DNA of 5,421 bases, from positions 1 to 5,421 of the forward strand of contig VBGS01000150.1 of NCBI GenBank assembly GCA_005889445.1, read 5' to 3'. This DNA is from Chloroflexota bacterium. Its GTDB lineage: Bacteria > Chloroflexota > Limnocylindria > P2-11E. The notes under the pieces were generated by a model. It was given only the letters and a program-made list of their open reading frames with translations. It had not been told where the DNA came from and did no database searches. Made by a program: the position numbers and the translations under genes. Of the stretch, positions 1 to 4,809 are shown one piece after another. Positions within the stretch are counted from its first letter, which is position 1. Each line of letters begins with the position of its first letter.

Positions 1-1464
1 ATGACCCTCACCGTCGAGCGTCCCTCGACCGCAGCCCCGGCCAAGCCGAAGACATCGCCAAAGGACGTCATCAAGCTCGCGAAGGAGCAGCAGGTCAAGA
101 TCGTCGACCTGCGCTTCGTCGACCTGCCCGGGACGTGGCAGCACTTCTCGATCCCGGTCGAAGAGCTTTCGGAGGGACTCTTCAGTGACGGCATCGGCTT
201 CGATGGCTCGTCGATCCGCGGGTTTCAGCACATCCACGAGAGCGACATGCTGCTCATGCCTGACTCGACGAGCGTGTTCATCGATCCGGTGCTCGAGGTG
301 AAGACTCTCGACCTGGTCTGCGATGTCATCGACCCGCTCACCCGCGAGCCCTACTCGCGTGATCCGCGGTATGTCGCGAAGAAGGCCGAGGAGTTCCTGC
401 CGTCCACCGGGATCGCGGACACGTCCTTCTGGGGACCGGAGATCGAGTTCTACATCTTCAACTCGCTCCGCTTCGACCAGGCGCAGAACTTTGGCTTCTA
501 CTACATCGACTCCGAGGAAGGGATCTGGAACTCCGGGTCCAACGGGACGCCGAACCTGGCGCACCGACCGCGGTACAAGGAGGGGTACTTCCCGGTGCCG
601 CCCGCCGACAAGCTGCAGGACCTTCGCTCGAAGATGGTCCGCTCGCTCATCGACTCGGGGATCGACGTCGAGGTCCATCACCACGAGGTCGGCACGGCCG
701 GCCAGACCGAGATCGACATGCGCTTCTCGACGCTCGTCGAGATGGCCGACCGCGTCCTCAAGTACAAGTACGTCACCAAGAACGTCGCGGCCAAGAACGG
801 CTATGTGGTCACCTTCATGCCGAAGCCGCTCTTCGGCGACAACGGCTCGGGCATGCACACCCATCAGAGCCTCTGGAAGAACGGCTCCAACCTCTTCTAC
901 GACCGCGACGGCTATGCGCTCCTGTCGACGATGGCCCGTCACTACATCGGCGGGCTGCTCAAGCACGCGCCCGCCATCCTGGCGTTCGCGGCGCCGACGA
1001 CGACCAGCTACCGGCGCCTGGTGCCCGGATACGAGGCGCCGATCAATCTCGTCTACTCGATGCGCAACCGCTCCGCCTGCGTGCGCATCCCGACGTACTT
1101 CGACAAGCCGGAGGCCCGGCGGCTGGAGTTCCGCGCGCCCGACCCGTCATGCAATCCGTACCTGTCGTTCTCCGCGTGCCTCATGGCCGGACTCGATGGC
1201 GTCATCAACCAGATCGAGCCGCCGACGCCGATGGACCTGGACCTCTACGAGCTCGAGGGCGAGGCCAAGAAGCGCATCCGGCAGACGCCGGGCTCGCTCG
1301 AGGAGGTCCTCGACGCGCTCGACGCGGACCGCGACTTCCTGATGCGCGGCGACGTCTTCACCGAGGACCTGATCGAGGCCTGGCTCACGATCAAGCGCGC
1401 GAGCGCCAAGGAAGTGGCGCTCCGTCCGCATCCCTACGAGTTCTATCTGTACAGCGACGTGTAA
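1..1464 (+). CDS. glnA: Type I glutamine synthetase (GlnA), 487 aa
   Basis: Cytoplasmic enzyme that joins ammonia to glutamate using ATP to make glutamine, the main entry of ammonium into metabolism; the family forms dodecamers. Family motifs seen in order: DGSSIRGF (68-75), whose Asp68 helps deprotonate ammonium; GPEIEF with metal ligands Glu147 and Glu149; HHEVGTAGQTE with Glu229 and Glu237; GSGMHTH with His286; RLVPGYEAP with Arg339 and flap Glu345; and RRLEFRAPD with Glu376 and Arg378. Tyr416 in DLYEL aligns with Tyr397 of the E. coli enzyme, the adenylylation site, so control by GlnE-type adenylylation is possible (inference). The first 18 or so residues are an Ala/Pro/Lys-rich leader beyond the usual start of the family. 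The ATG is the first base of the window, so its ribosome binding site and promoter are not visible, and an earlier in-frame start cannot be excluded. A small ORF follows after 13 bp. All expected catalytic residues are present; identification is near certain. Confidence 0.97.
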   Translation: MTLTVERPSTAAPAKPKTSPKDVIKLAKEQQVKIVDLRFVDLPGTWQHFSIPVEELSEGLFSDGIGFDGSSIRGFQHIHESDMLLMPDSTSVFIDPVLEVKTLDLVCDVIDPLTREPYSRDPRYVAKKAEEFLPSTGIADTSFWGPEIEFYIFNSLRFDQAQNFGFYYIDSEEGIWNSGSNGTPNLAHRPRYKEGYFPVPPADKLQDLRSKMVRSLIDSGIDVEVHHHEVGTAGQTEIDMRFSTLVEMADRVLKYKYVTKNVAAKNGYVVTFMPKPLFGDNGSGMHTHQSLWKNGSNLFYDRDGYALLSTMARHYIGGLLKHAPAILAFAAPTTTSYRRLVPGYEAPINLVYSMRNRSACVRIPTYFDKPEARRLEFRAPDPSCNPYLSFSACLMAGLDGVINQIEPPTPMDLDLYELEGEAKKRIRQTPGSLEEVLDALDADRDFLMRGDVFTEDLIEAWLTIKRASAKEVALRPHPYEFYLYSDV

Positions 1465-1467
1465 ATC

Positions 1468-1472
1468 GGAGG
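1468..1472 (+). promoter_or_regulatory. Ribosome binding site GGAGG for the small ORF after glnA
   Basis: A full GGAGG lies between the glnA stop and the small ORF. It is 5 nt from the ATG at 1478 but only 2 nt from the GTG at 1475, which favours the ATG as start. It is one of the few strong Shine-Dalgarno sites in this window and is the main reason to believe the small ORF is translated. Confidence 0.6.
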
Positions 1473-1477
1473 TTGTG

Positions 1478-1663
1478 ATGGCCGCTGCCGCACAGGATCT
1501 GGCTCGCTTCACCGCGAGGCACTGGGCGGCGCGGCCGCTCCCGGAGCCTCCACGCTCTAAGCGCGTGTCACGCTCGGCGACGCCGCCGGTCGACGAGATC
1601 GGGCGGCAGCTCGAGGATTGGATGAGCGATCTCACCGTGGGCAACACCATCGACGGGGAGTAG
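1478..1663 (+). CDS. Small protein of unknown function downstream of glnA, 61 aa
   Basis: I do not recognise this protein. The start is the ATG 5 nt after a GGAGG site; a GTG at 1475 would add one residue. The product is basic and Ala/Pro/Arg-rich in its first half (including RPLPEPPRSKR). It ends in a more acidic, probably helical segment (DEIGRQLEDWMSDL). No signal peptide, transmembrane segment or metal motif is visible. Third codon positions are mostly G/C, as in the neighbouring genes, which fits real coding. It begins 13 bp after glnA and so is probably cotranscribed with it. It ends in TAG at 1661-1663, and the same frame then stays open into the DinB-family gene, so it could instead be the upstream part of a split or readthrough gene. 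Its last codons contain GGGGAG, which could act as a ribosome binding site for the next gene. Existence is moderately supported; function is unknown. Confidence 0.5.
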   Translation: MAAAAQDLARFTARHWAARPLPEPPRSKRVSRSATPPVDEIGRQLEDWMSDLTVGNTIDGE

Positions 1664-1726
1664 GCGGCGCCACTAGCGACCTACGACCTCTTCGCCGAGT
1701 CCGGACCGCAGAAGAAGACGACCCTC

Positions 1727-2374
1727 GTGCACGTGCTCGAGCTGCTCGGTTGCGTCGTGCAGGGAAAGACGACCGACGAGGCGGTGGCCGCGGCCCCCGA
1801 CGCCATCCGCGCCTATCGGCGGTATCTGGGGCGCCACGGCGAGAAGCTCGCCCCCGCCCGGACGATCGATGTCCGCGTCGCCGAGCACAACACCCAGGGG
1901 TTGTTCTCCGGACAGGCGCAGTGGCCGGCCGATCTCGAGCCGCTCGCGCCGCGCGACCTCGCGCGGTACGTGCGGTGGCTCGAATGGTCGCGTGCGGATC
2001 TGCTGCGGCTCGTGAAGGGCATCGACGAGCGTGCTTTGCGCGCGAAGCCTGCCGCGGGACGCTCGCTCCGCGACATCCTGCTTCACGTCCTGGGCGCGGA
2101 TAAGAGTTACGTGTACGGGCTCGTCGGCCCGCTGAAGTCGATGGGTGACCCGACCAACGCGGCCCTCAAGGGCGATCTCGATCTGCGCGTGGCCCTCACC
2201 GAGGCGCGGGCGGCCGCGACCTCACGACTCGCGAAGCTGACTTCGCGGGAGCTCGCGCACGTCCGAAGGGCAGGACAATCGACGTACTCGGCCCACCGGG
2301 TGATCCGTCGCATGCTCGAACACGAATGGGAGCATCGTCGCGAGATCGCCGCGCGTCTGGGTCGCGAGGCTTAG
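1727..2374 (+). CDS. DinB-superfamily protein with HicB-like N-terminal segment
   Basis: Residues about 75-213 look like a DinB/YfiT four-helix-bundle domain. Such proteins usually bind a divalent metal through three His, and some act as thiol-dependent transferases; the substrate here is unknown. Candidate ligands are His120 (in DILLHVLGADKSY) and His199 and His203 (in LEHEWEHRREI), the expected H...HxxxH arrangement. Residues 1-55 (LELLGCVVQGKTTDEAVAAAP, then an Ala/Arg-rich helix) resemble the HicB-like antitoxin (UPF0150) fold that some DinB proteins carry at the N-terminus. GTG 1727 is the first canonical start after the TAG at 1661, but it has no good ribosome binding site. The frame upstream from 1673 reads LATYDLFAESGPQKKTTL, which looks like the missing first strand of that domain, yet contains no ATG, GTG, TTG or CTG. 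The true N-terminus is therefore uncertain. The stop overlaps that of the convergent ureohydrolase-family gene. Domain call is good; function is unassigned. Confidence 0.75.
   Translation: MHVLELLGCVVQGKTTDEAVAAAPDAIRAYRRYLGRHGEKLAPARTIDVRVAEHNTQGLFSGQAQWPADLEPLAPRDLARYVRWLEWSRADLLRLVKGIDERALRAKPAAGRSLRDILLHVLGADKSYVYGLVGPLKSMGDPTNAALKGDLDLRVALTEARAAATSRLAKLTSRELAHVRRAGQSTYSAHRVIRRMLEHEWEHRREIAARLGREA
2371..2374. other. Overlapping stop codons of convergent genes
   Basis: The four bases TTAG contain TAG (2372-2374) for the rightward DinB-family gene and, on the other strand, TAA (2373-2371) for the leftward ureohydrolase-family gene. No space is left for an intergenic terminator, so each transcript must end inside the neighbouring gene and the two mRNAs should overlap at their 3' ends. 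Confidence 0.95.
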
Positions 2375-3207
2375 GCCGGGACGCGCGCCCGCGGCATCAT
2401 CGCCGCGACAAGGTCCACGATCGGTCGGGCCAAAGTGCGCTCGCCGTCGGCTCGCGCGTCGTACCCGCAGAGCGAGACGCCGCGCAGATCCACCACGCCG
2501 GCGAGCTGTCGCAGCAAATCACCGACCGCCGCCATCGAGGGCCCGCCGACGGCCGCGAACGCGACCGCCGGGAGCTCGCCCGGGTCGATCACGTCCACAT
2601 CGAGGTGCAGCCAGACCTTGCGGCGGCGGGCCCACGCGATCACGCTCGATCCGTCGGTTCGCTCGCGATCGAACTGGATCCGCAGCACACGCGAGCGCTC
2701 GAGGTTGTCGCGCTCGCCCGCGTCGAGAGCGCGCGCGCCCACGAGCGCCACACGATCCTCGGCGATCTTTCGCGCGCCGGGAAACAGCAGCGGCGCCACC
2801 GAGCGTCCGCAGAGGTGCGCGAGCACCATGCCCGCGATGTAGTGCGAGGGCGTGGTCGCGAGCGTGTTGAAGTCGCCGTGCGCGTCGAGGTAGACGAGCG
2901 AGAGCTCCGGCTCGGCAGTGAGCGCACCCGACAGAGCGCCCGCGATGAGCGTGCACTCTCCGCCGACGACGAACGGCAGCGCGCTTTCGCGGGATGAGAT
3001 GAGAACGCCATCCGCCAGCGTCCGGCAGGCCTCGCGCGCGGCGCTCAGCCAGCGATCACGCGGATTGAATGGGATGCGCACGCGCTTCTCGGCGCCAAGG
3101 CGTTCGGCGAGCAGCGGTCCCAGCGCCGCCGGGGCTTCCTGGAGACCGCTGAACTGCTGCTCCGTGATGACGCCGGCCTCGAAGAGATGGAGCGGGCGAG
3201 CCGCCAT
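2371..3207 (-). CDS. Arginase/agmatinase (ureohydrolase)-family protein with altered active site, 278 aa
   Basis: The ureohydrolase family uses a two-manganese centre to hydrolyse guanidino or amidino compounds such as arginine, agmatine or formiminoglutamate. Recognisable motifs are VVGGECT (80-86), YLDAHGDFNT (106-115) with Asp108, His110 and Asp112, and HLDVDVIDP (201-209) with Asp203 and Asp205. Five of the six usual metal ligands are present. The His of the classical GGDH motif is Cys85 here (GGEC). The usual GNxHG substrate motif after DAHGD is SHYIAG (121-126), and the C-terminal E(V/F)NP is replaced by GYDA (248-251), which removes the Glu that normally holds the guanidinium group. 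GGDC-type relatives are known to me as unassigned arginase-family proteins, so this is probably a functional variant, not arginase itself. The ATG at 3207 directly follows an in-frame TAA and has no clear Shine-Dalgarno site. It lies 55 bp downstream of the small membrane-protein gene on the same strand. Fold is confident; substrate is unknown. Confidence 0.88.
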   Translation of the reverse strand: MAARPLHLFEAGVITEQQFSGLQEAPAALGPLLAERLGAEKRVRIPFNPRDRWLSAAREACRTLADGVLISSRESALPFVVGGECTLIAGALSGALTAEPELSLVYLDAHGDFNTLATTPSHYIAGMVLAHLCGRSVAPLLFPGARKIAEDRVALVGARALDAGERDNLERSRVLRIQFDRERTDGSSVIAWARRRKVWLHLDVDVIDPGELPAVAFAAVGGPSMAAVGDLLRQLAGVVDLRGVSLCGYDARADGERTLARPIVDLVAAMMPRARVPA

Positions 3208-3262
3208 TTATGGTCGCATGGTAGCCCGAGCGGCAAGCAGCCGACCGCGGCGATGCGCCCGT

Positions 3263-3412
3263 CTATCTATTGATGAGACCGCTCTGATTCAGCGCGAGGC
3301 AGATGATCGCGATCGCGGCGAGCGGAAAACGAGACCAACGCCCGGAAACGAGCATGAGGATTCCGCAAACGAGTGCGATCAGCGCGAGGATCACGGGGAT
3401 CGTGAGGGTCAT
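3263..3412 (-). CDS. Small two-helix membrane protein, 49 aa
   Basis: This is a very short hydrophobic protein. Residues about 5-22 (IPVILALIALVCGILMLV) form one transmembrane helix. A short basic turn with Ser, Gly, Arg and Trp follows, then a second helix from about 29-42 (FPLAAIAIICLAL) and a polar tail ending in NR. The hairpin topology and the IPVILALIALVCGIL opening resemble small uncharacterised membrane proteins that I believe occur in several high-GC bacteria, but I know no function for them. The start is the ATG at 3412, chosen because GGAGG lies 6 nt upstream. The same frame is open up to 3523, but that extension is Arg/Cys-rich, has no comparable site and lacks the character of a membrane protein. 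The gene lies upstream of the ureohydrolase-family gene on the same strand, 55 bp away, and may be transcribed with it. It is easily missed because of its size. Confidence 0.75.
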   Translation of the reverse strand: MTLTIPVILALIALVCGILMLVSGRWSRFPLAAIAIICLALNQSGLINR

Positions 3413-3418
3413 GGCAAA

Positions 3419-3423
3419 CCTCC
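3419..3423 (-). promoter_or_regulatory. Ribosome binding site GGAGG for the 49-aa membrane protein
   Basis: On the minus strand GGAGG is followed by TTTGCC and the ATG at 3412, a 6-nt spacing. This decides the start of the small membrane protein against the longer in-frame extension. Confidence 0.75.
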
Positions 3424-3431
3424 GTGCGCGA

Positions 3432-3486
3432 GCTTGCCCGCCGGTCGTGCAAGCGTTGTGCCTATTCCTATTGCACGGGCTTGCCC
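3432..3486 (-). repeat. Competing inverted repeats in the leader of the membrane-protein gene
   Basis: Plus-strand GCTTGC at 3432-3437 and at 3479-3484 are both complementary to GCAAGC at 3449-3454. In addition GTGCAA (3447-3452) is complementary to TTGCAC (3471-3476). The middle arm can therefore pair with either flank but not both, just upstream of the ribosome binding site of the 49-aa gene. Arms are only 6 bp, so this may be chance in GC-rich DNA; a role in regulation is inference. Confidence 0.3.
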
Positions 3487-3495
3487 TGCTCTTTC

Positions 3496-3513
3496 GCGGG
3501 GGCTGGCCCCCGC
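3496..3513. terminator. GC-rich hairpin, 7-bp stem, possible terminator
   Basis: GCGGGGG (3496-3502) and CCCCCGC (3507-3513) form a perfect 7-bp stem with a CTGG loop. Hairpins of this GGGGGC/GCCCCC type are frequent between genes in high-GC bacteria. It lies downstream of the aminotransferase stop in the leftward direction and upstream of the membrane-protein gene. There is no T-tract on either strand, so an intrinsic terminator is possible but not proven. Confidence 0.45.
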
Positions 3514-3529
3514 ACCCCCTCACTCTCCA

Positions 3530-3542
3530 CGGCGTATCGCCG
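3530..3542. repeat. Short hairpin, 5-bp stem
   Basis: CGGCG (3530-3534) and CGCCG (3538-3542) pair around a TAT loop. It directly abuts the longer hairpin at 3542-3569, sharing one base, so the two cannot form fully at the same time. It could be chance, but it adds to a clear cluster of dyads in this gap. Confidence 0.35.
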
Positions 3543-3569
3543 CATGCCCGCGCGTTAGCGCAGGCATGC
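3542..3569 (-). terminator. Long hairpin downstream of the aminotransferase, possible terminator
   Basis: GCATGCC (3542-3548) pairs with GGCATGC (3563-3569), and GCGC (3550-3553) pairs with GCGC (3558-3561), with a 4-base loop. The one remaining position, 3549 with 3562, is C-A on the plus strand but G-U in a minus-strand transcript. The leftward mRNA would therefore form an uninterrupted 12-bp stem, 31 nt after the aminotransferase stop. This strand preference suggests that it works in the aminotransferase transcript as a terminator or 3'-end stabiliser. No U-run follows. Confidence 0.5.
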
Positions 3570-3607
3570 TGTGTGTTCTCCTAGTCAGCTGTGTGTTCTC
3601 CTAGTCA
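3568..3607. repeat. Perfect 20-bp tandem duplication at the aminotransferase 3' end
   Basis: The 20-bp unit GCTGTGTGTTCTCCTAGTCA occurs at 3568-3587 and again, without a gap, at 3588-3607. The flanking bases differ, so the match is exactly two units. The copy at 3588-3607 contains the stop codon of the aminotransferase (3601-3603) and its last Asp codon. The other copy repeats this end in non-coding DNA. It looks like a recent slippage or small-duplication event. Confidence 0.9.
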
Positions 3608-4701
3608 AGCGACGTAAGTAAACGATCGATCGCGGCCAGTCCGCTCGTGAGGATCCGCGGCTGCATCCCAAAACCGATGCGCAGGTGGCGCTCGGCCCGG
3701 AACTGGATACCCGGAACGATCATCGTCGAGTAGTCGCGGATGAGACGATCGACGAAGGCCATCGACTCGATCGGGTACTGGTAGCTGAAAAAGCAGATCG
3801 CCCCTGCCGCCGGCGCCGTCCAGTGCAGCTCGCGCGAGCGTCGTGATGCCCACTCCTCGAGCAGCGGCCACCGCTCGCTCAGGAGGAACCGCGCTCGCTC
3901 GATCAGCTGCTTGCGGCGCTCGAGCGCGATCTGCGCGAGGGCTTCCGAGATCGTCGCGGGCGCGATCGTCGTGTAGTCCTTCATCTCCATCGCCGCTTCG
4001 ACCCGCTCGCGCGGCGCGACGATCCACCCGATGCGGAGTCCGGGCAGTCCGTAGACCTTCGAGAGTCCGCCGGTCACGATCACCCGCTCGCCGCGGCCAC
4101 TGAAGCTGGGGCTCTCCTCTCCCGAGCGCTCGGAACCGCGATAGACCTCGTCGGCGATCACCCACGCGCCGCGCGCATCGGCGATCCGCACGATCGCCCC
4201 GATCTCACCGGCGGAGAGGATCTGTCCGGTCGGGTTGTTCGGCGTGCAGACGCAGATGACGCGCGTCTTCGCGTTCACCGCCGTCGCGAGCGCGTCGAGA
4301 TCGATCGACCACCCGCGTTCCTCGCGCAGCCAGACCTCGCGCACGCGCGCGCCAAGGCCCTGCGCGACGCCGTGCACCTGCATGTAGTTCGGCATTACGA
4401 CGATGACCTCGTCGCCGGGCTGGATCAGCGTCATGAGGACGAGGAAGTTCGCTTCGCTGGTGCCGGTCGTGATGACGACGTCGTCCGGCGCGCTCCCGGC
4501 GTGGAACGACGCGACGAGCGCGCGTGTCGGCTCGCGCCCCACCCCTTCGGCGTAGCCGAGGGCCGTCCGCATGAGCTCCTTCGCGTCGCGCGTGACCTCC
4601 TCGAGCGTGAGCGCCTCGACGCCGGACTCGGACAGGTCGTAGCGGACCTTGTGCTCCCACGCGGACTGCATCCGCTCCATCTCGAAGCGCGGGAATTTCA
4701 C
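3601..4701 (-). CDS. Class I/II (fold type I) PLP-dependent aminotransferase, 366 aa
   Basis: Transfers an amino group between an amino acid and a 2-oxo acid through pyridoxal phosphate, or catalyses a related PLP reaction, in the cytoplasm. Motifs in order: TGTSEANF (79-86) for phosphate binding; PNY with Tyr106 stacking on the cofactor; NNPTG (155-159); DEVYR with Asp184 contacting the pyridine nitrogen; GGLSK with the Schiff-base lysine Lys215; GLRIGW with Arg223; and HLRIGFG with Arg341 for the substrate carboxylate. The N-terminus (KFPRFEMERMQSAWE, then DLSESGV) is unlike aspartate aminotransferases and recalls an uncharacterised branch that I associate loosely with capreomycidine-synthase-like sequences; the substrate cannot be named. 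The start is GTG 4701, which keeps the whole N-terminal helix. There is no Shine-Dalgarno site, but TATCGT lies 6 nt upstream, compatible with a leaderless transcript. An internal ATG (Met8) is a weaker alternative. The gene is divergent from pth. Confidence 0.92.
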   Translation of the reverse strand: MKFPRFEMERMQSAWEHKVRYDLSESGVEALTLEEVTRDAKELMRTALGYAEGVGREPTRALVASFHAGSAPDDVVITTGTSEANFLVLMTLIQPGDEVIVVMPNYMQVHGVAQGLGARVREVWLREERGWSIDLDALATAVNAKTRVICVCTPNNPTGQILSAGEIGAIVRIADARGAWVIADEVYRGSERSGEESPSFSGRGERVIVTGGLSKVYGLPGLRIGWIVAPRERVEAAMEMKDYTTIAPATISEALAQIALERRKQLIERARFLLSERWPLLEEWASRRSRELHWTAPAAGAICFFSYQYPIESMAFVDRLIRDYSTMIVPGIQFRAERHLRIGFGMQPRILTSGLAAIDRLLTSLD

Positions 4702-4707
4702 CCGGCC

Positions 4708-4737
4708 ACGATACCGAGGGCCCGCGCACGCTATCGT
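4708..4737. promoter_or_regulatory. Possible divergent -10 elements (TATCGT on both strands)
   Basis: TATCGT occurs on the minus strand at 4713-4708, 6 nt before the GTG of the aminotransferase, and on the plus strand at 4732-4737, facing pth. The two form an inverted repeat with an 18-nt spacer. Each matches the TAnnnT pattern of bacterial -10 boxes; no good -35 box is seen. The minus-strand spacing would put the transcript start on or next to the start codon. The same dyad could instead be an operator. Confidence 0.35.
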
Positions 4738-4761
4738 TTTGGGACGGAATAGGCGTTCTCA

Positions 4762-4785
4762 GGGCCGCATCGACGGATGCGGCCC
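4762..4785 (+). promoter_or_regulatory. Perfect 10-bp-stem hairpin in the pth leader
   Basis: GGGCCGCATC (4762-4771) and GATGCGGCCC (4776-4785) are perfect complements around a GACG loop, followed on the plus strand by ATTTCC. It looks like an intrinsic terminator with a weak T-tract, but the only gene it could serve on this strand is pth, starting 24 nt further on. No rightward gene ends before it: the neighbour is divergent. It may be an attenuator, a leader structure or an operator dyad; which one cannot be read from the sequence. Confidence 0.6.
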
Positions 4786-4798
4786 ATTTCCGCGTCTT

Positions 4799-4802
4799 GG
4801 AG
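4799..4802 (+). promoter_or_regulatory. Ribosome binding site GGAG for pth
   Basis: GGAG, within GGAGAAGG, is 7 nt before the GTG at 4810. It supports that GTG as the start, which gives the Pth core a short N-terminal extension. Confidence 0.6.
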
Positions 4803-4809
4803 AAGGCGA

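Noticed and set aside
323..1342. Long open frame of 339 codons on the plus strand inside glnA
   Set aside because: It is a shifted frame of glnA with a low-complexity Arg/Ser/Thr-rich translation, as expected from GC-rich codons. The glnA frame has every catalytic motif.
1147..1650. Minus-strand open frame covering the 3' end of glnA and the small ORF
   Set aside because: It is antisense to the conserved C-terminal part of glutamine synthetase, with no recognisable protein features.
2326..2997. Plus-strand open frame of 223 codons opposite the ureohydrolase-family gene
   Set aside because: It is antisense to a gene with recognisable family motifs. The translation is Arg/Ala/Asp-rich without domain features, typical of an antisense frame in high-GC DNA.
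3208..3262. Promoter with TACCAT (minus strand, 3223-3218) before the ureohydrolase-family gene
   Set aside because: The hexamer is weak, no -35 box is at a proper distance, and cotranscription with the membrane-protein gene is equally likely.
3413..3523. N-terminal extension of the 49-aa membrane protein up to 3523
   Set aside because: The added residues are Arg/Cys/Asn-rich and unlike a signal peptide, they overlap the hairpin and repeat region, and the GGAGG site fits only the ATG at 3412.
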